Assembly: GCA_016839705.1 (NCBI GenBank)
Contig: JAEOTR010000037.1
Coordinates: forward strand, 1 to 45,373
Length of the DNA stretch: 45,373 bases
Source of the DNA: Promethearchaeota archaeon
GTDB taxonomy: Archaea > Asgardarchaeota > Lokiarchaeia > Sigyniarchaeales > SOKP01
Direction: 5' to 3'
Part shown: in pieces, positions 44,480 to 45,373 of the stretch
Numbering within the stretch: the stretch's first letter is position 1
Layout: each line of letters starts with the position of its first letter
Program-made: the position numbers and the translations under genes
The notes under the pieces: model-generated
Told to the model about the DNA's origin: nothing
Databases searched by the model: none
What the model saw: the letters and a program-made list of their open reading frames with translations, nothing else

Positions 44480-45373
44480 ATGTTAGACGAAAGATATGTT
44501 ATTAGGATTGATCAATTATTTAAGCAATGGGATAAACCAGACTCCCCCGGATGTGCTCTCGCTATTATAAAGGATGGAAAAATTATTTATAAAAAGGGTT
44601 ATGGTATGGCCGATCTAGAGCATAACGTTCCCATTACCCCTAACACTATATTTACACCCGGTTCAATTTCAAAACAATTTACAGCCATGTGTATACTCCT
44701 TCTCGCTGAGCAAGATAGAATATCCCTTGATGATGATATTAGAAAATATTTCCCGATATTTCCCGATTATGGGCAAACGATTACGATTCGCTATTTGATT
44801 CATCATACAAGTGGTATTCGGGATTATACGGGTTTAGTGGGTTTAAAAGGTATGAACACTCTAGAAATGACAAACCTTCCAATGCGTGAAGTCTTACGTC
44901 TCGTCTTTAAACAAAAAGAACTTAATTTTACTCCAGGAGAACAACAACTTTATAGTAATTCAAATTATGTGATGTTAGCAGCCATTATTGAAAATGTAAC
45001 TGGAAAAACTTTAAGAGAATTTGCAGGAGAACACATATTTAAACCTCTTGGTATGAAAAATACTAATTTTATTGACGATAATAAATATATTATTAAAAAC
45101 CGGGCTTTTGGTTACATACCTAATGGAAACAAAGGATACTTCAATGCGTTGGTTAGCCATAGGCACTGCGGACCTGGTGGGGTTTATTCAAATTTAGAGG
45201 ATCTTTTTTTATGGGATCAAAATTATCATAATAACAAATTAGGAAAAAAGGGGCAAGATCTAATCAAAATCATGCAGACTCCCGGTAAATTGAACAATGG
45301 AGAAAAATCAAATTATGCTTTTGGACTAAATGTTGGTAAATATAAAGGGCAAAAAAGAATTTATCATGCCGGA
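44480..45373 (+). CDS. Serine beta-lactamase / penicillin-binding-protein-like hydrolase (partial, cut at window end)
   Basis: An ATG-started frame of 298 codons that runs off the right edge, so the C-terminus is missing. The class C beta-lactamase family motifs are S62-x-x-K65 (TPGSISKQF, nucleophile and base) and Y158-S-N160 (YSNSNY). The last visible residues, YHAG, match the H-x-G third motif. The start is MLDERYVIRIDQLFKQWDK with no signal peptide, so the protein is cytosolic. The family includes esterases, peptidases and D-amino-acid hydrolases as well as beta-lactamases. In an archaeon an esterase or peptidase role is more likely than drug resistance. Confidence 0.88.
   Translation, partial: MLDERYVIRIDQLFKQWDKPDSPGCALAIIKDGKIIYKKGYGMADLEHNVPITPNTIFTPGSISKQFTAMCILLLAEQDRISLDDDIRKYFPIFPDYGQTITIRYLIHHTSGIRDYTGLVGLKGMNTLEMTNLPMREVLRLVFKQKELNFTPGEQQLYSNSNYVMLAAIIENVTGKTLREFAGEHIFKPLGMKNTNFIDDNKYIIKNRAFGYIPNGNKGYFNALVSHRHCGPGGVYSNLEDLFLWDQNYHNNKLGKKGQDLIKIMQTPGKLNNGEKSNYAFGLNVGKYKGQKRIYHAG

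Noticed and set aside
1..45373. CRISPR array, insertion sequence, prophage or conjugative element
   Set aside because: No evenly spaced direct repeats, transposase, integrase, capsid or relaxase signatures were found on either strand.
44480..45373. True beta-lactamase giving drug resistance
   Set aside because: No signal peptide and a broad hydrolase family; archaea lack the usual target, so an esterase or peptidase role is more likely.

Overview
The window is AT-rich DNA with an archaeal gene set that points to an Asgard archaeon, most likely Lokiarchaeia-like. The archaeal signs are a NurA-HerA-Mre11-Rad50 block, a Taw2-type wyosine transferase, a THUMP/Trm11-like RNA methylase and an ADP-forming acyl-CoA synthetase subunit. 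The Asgard flavour comes from a single gelsolin-like domain, a degenerate Ras-like GTPase, a membrane protein with a longin/roadblock-like cytosolic part, and an IFT52/GIFT-like protein. This assignment is inference from gene content; there is no rRNA or tRNA here to confirm it.

Region 1 (1-12.0 kb) is a nucleic-acid processing island: a YhaM-like OB+HD nuclease, then nurA, herA, mre11 and rad50 as a tight operon, two small zinc-ribbon proteins, a DEDDh exonuclease and a UvrD-family helicase. Region 2 (12.0-18.2 kb) holds the gelsolin-like protein, a 45-residue Cys-rich protein, a PD-(D/E)xK nuclease-like protein, a YkgJ-like Cys-cluster protein, a 703-residue DUF11-like beta-sandwich protein and a DUF1015 protein. 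Region 3 (18.4-25.6 kb) is mostly modification and repair: an ICMT-like membrane methyltransferase, a long PIMT-like protein, a rhomboid protease, endonuclease III translationally coupled to a THUMP/Trm11-like methylase, a GIFT-domain protein and Taw2.

Region 4 (25.7-38.0 kb) is metabolic: AMP-forming acyl-CoA synthetase, LURP-one-like protein, ADP-forming acyl-CoA synthetase alpha subunit, nitronate monooxygenase-like flavoprotein, FGGY kinase, class III aminotransferase and M29 aminopeptidase. It is interrupted by the signal-anchored longin/roadblock-like protein at 33.0-35.2 kb. Region 5 (38.0-45.4 kb) holds an HhH/zinc-ribbon protein, three tandem seven-helix membrane paralogues (the third broken by two single-base slips in homopolymers), a zinc-ribbon protein, the pseudo-GTPase, a DMT transporter, small unknown genes, and a serine beta-lactamase-like hydrolase cut off by the window end.

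Most genes are single or in pairs, with many convergent ends closed by T-rich stretches. No tRNA, rRNA, CRISPR array or insertion sequence was recognised. The parts most worth following up are the membrane longin/roadblock-like protein, the seven-helix array, the pseudo-GTPase with the gelsolin-like protein, and several small genes at the right end, including a 47-residue frame joined to its neighbour by a 4-base TTGA overlap.
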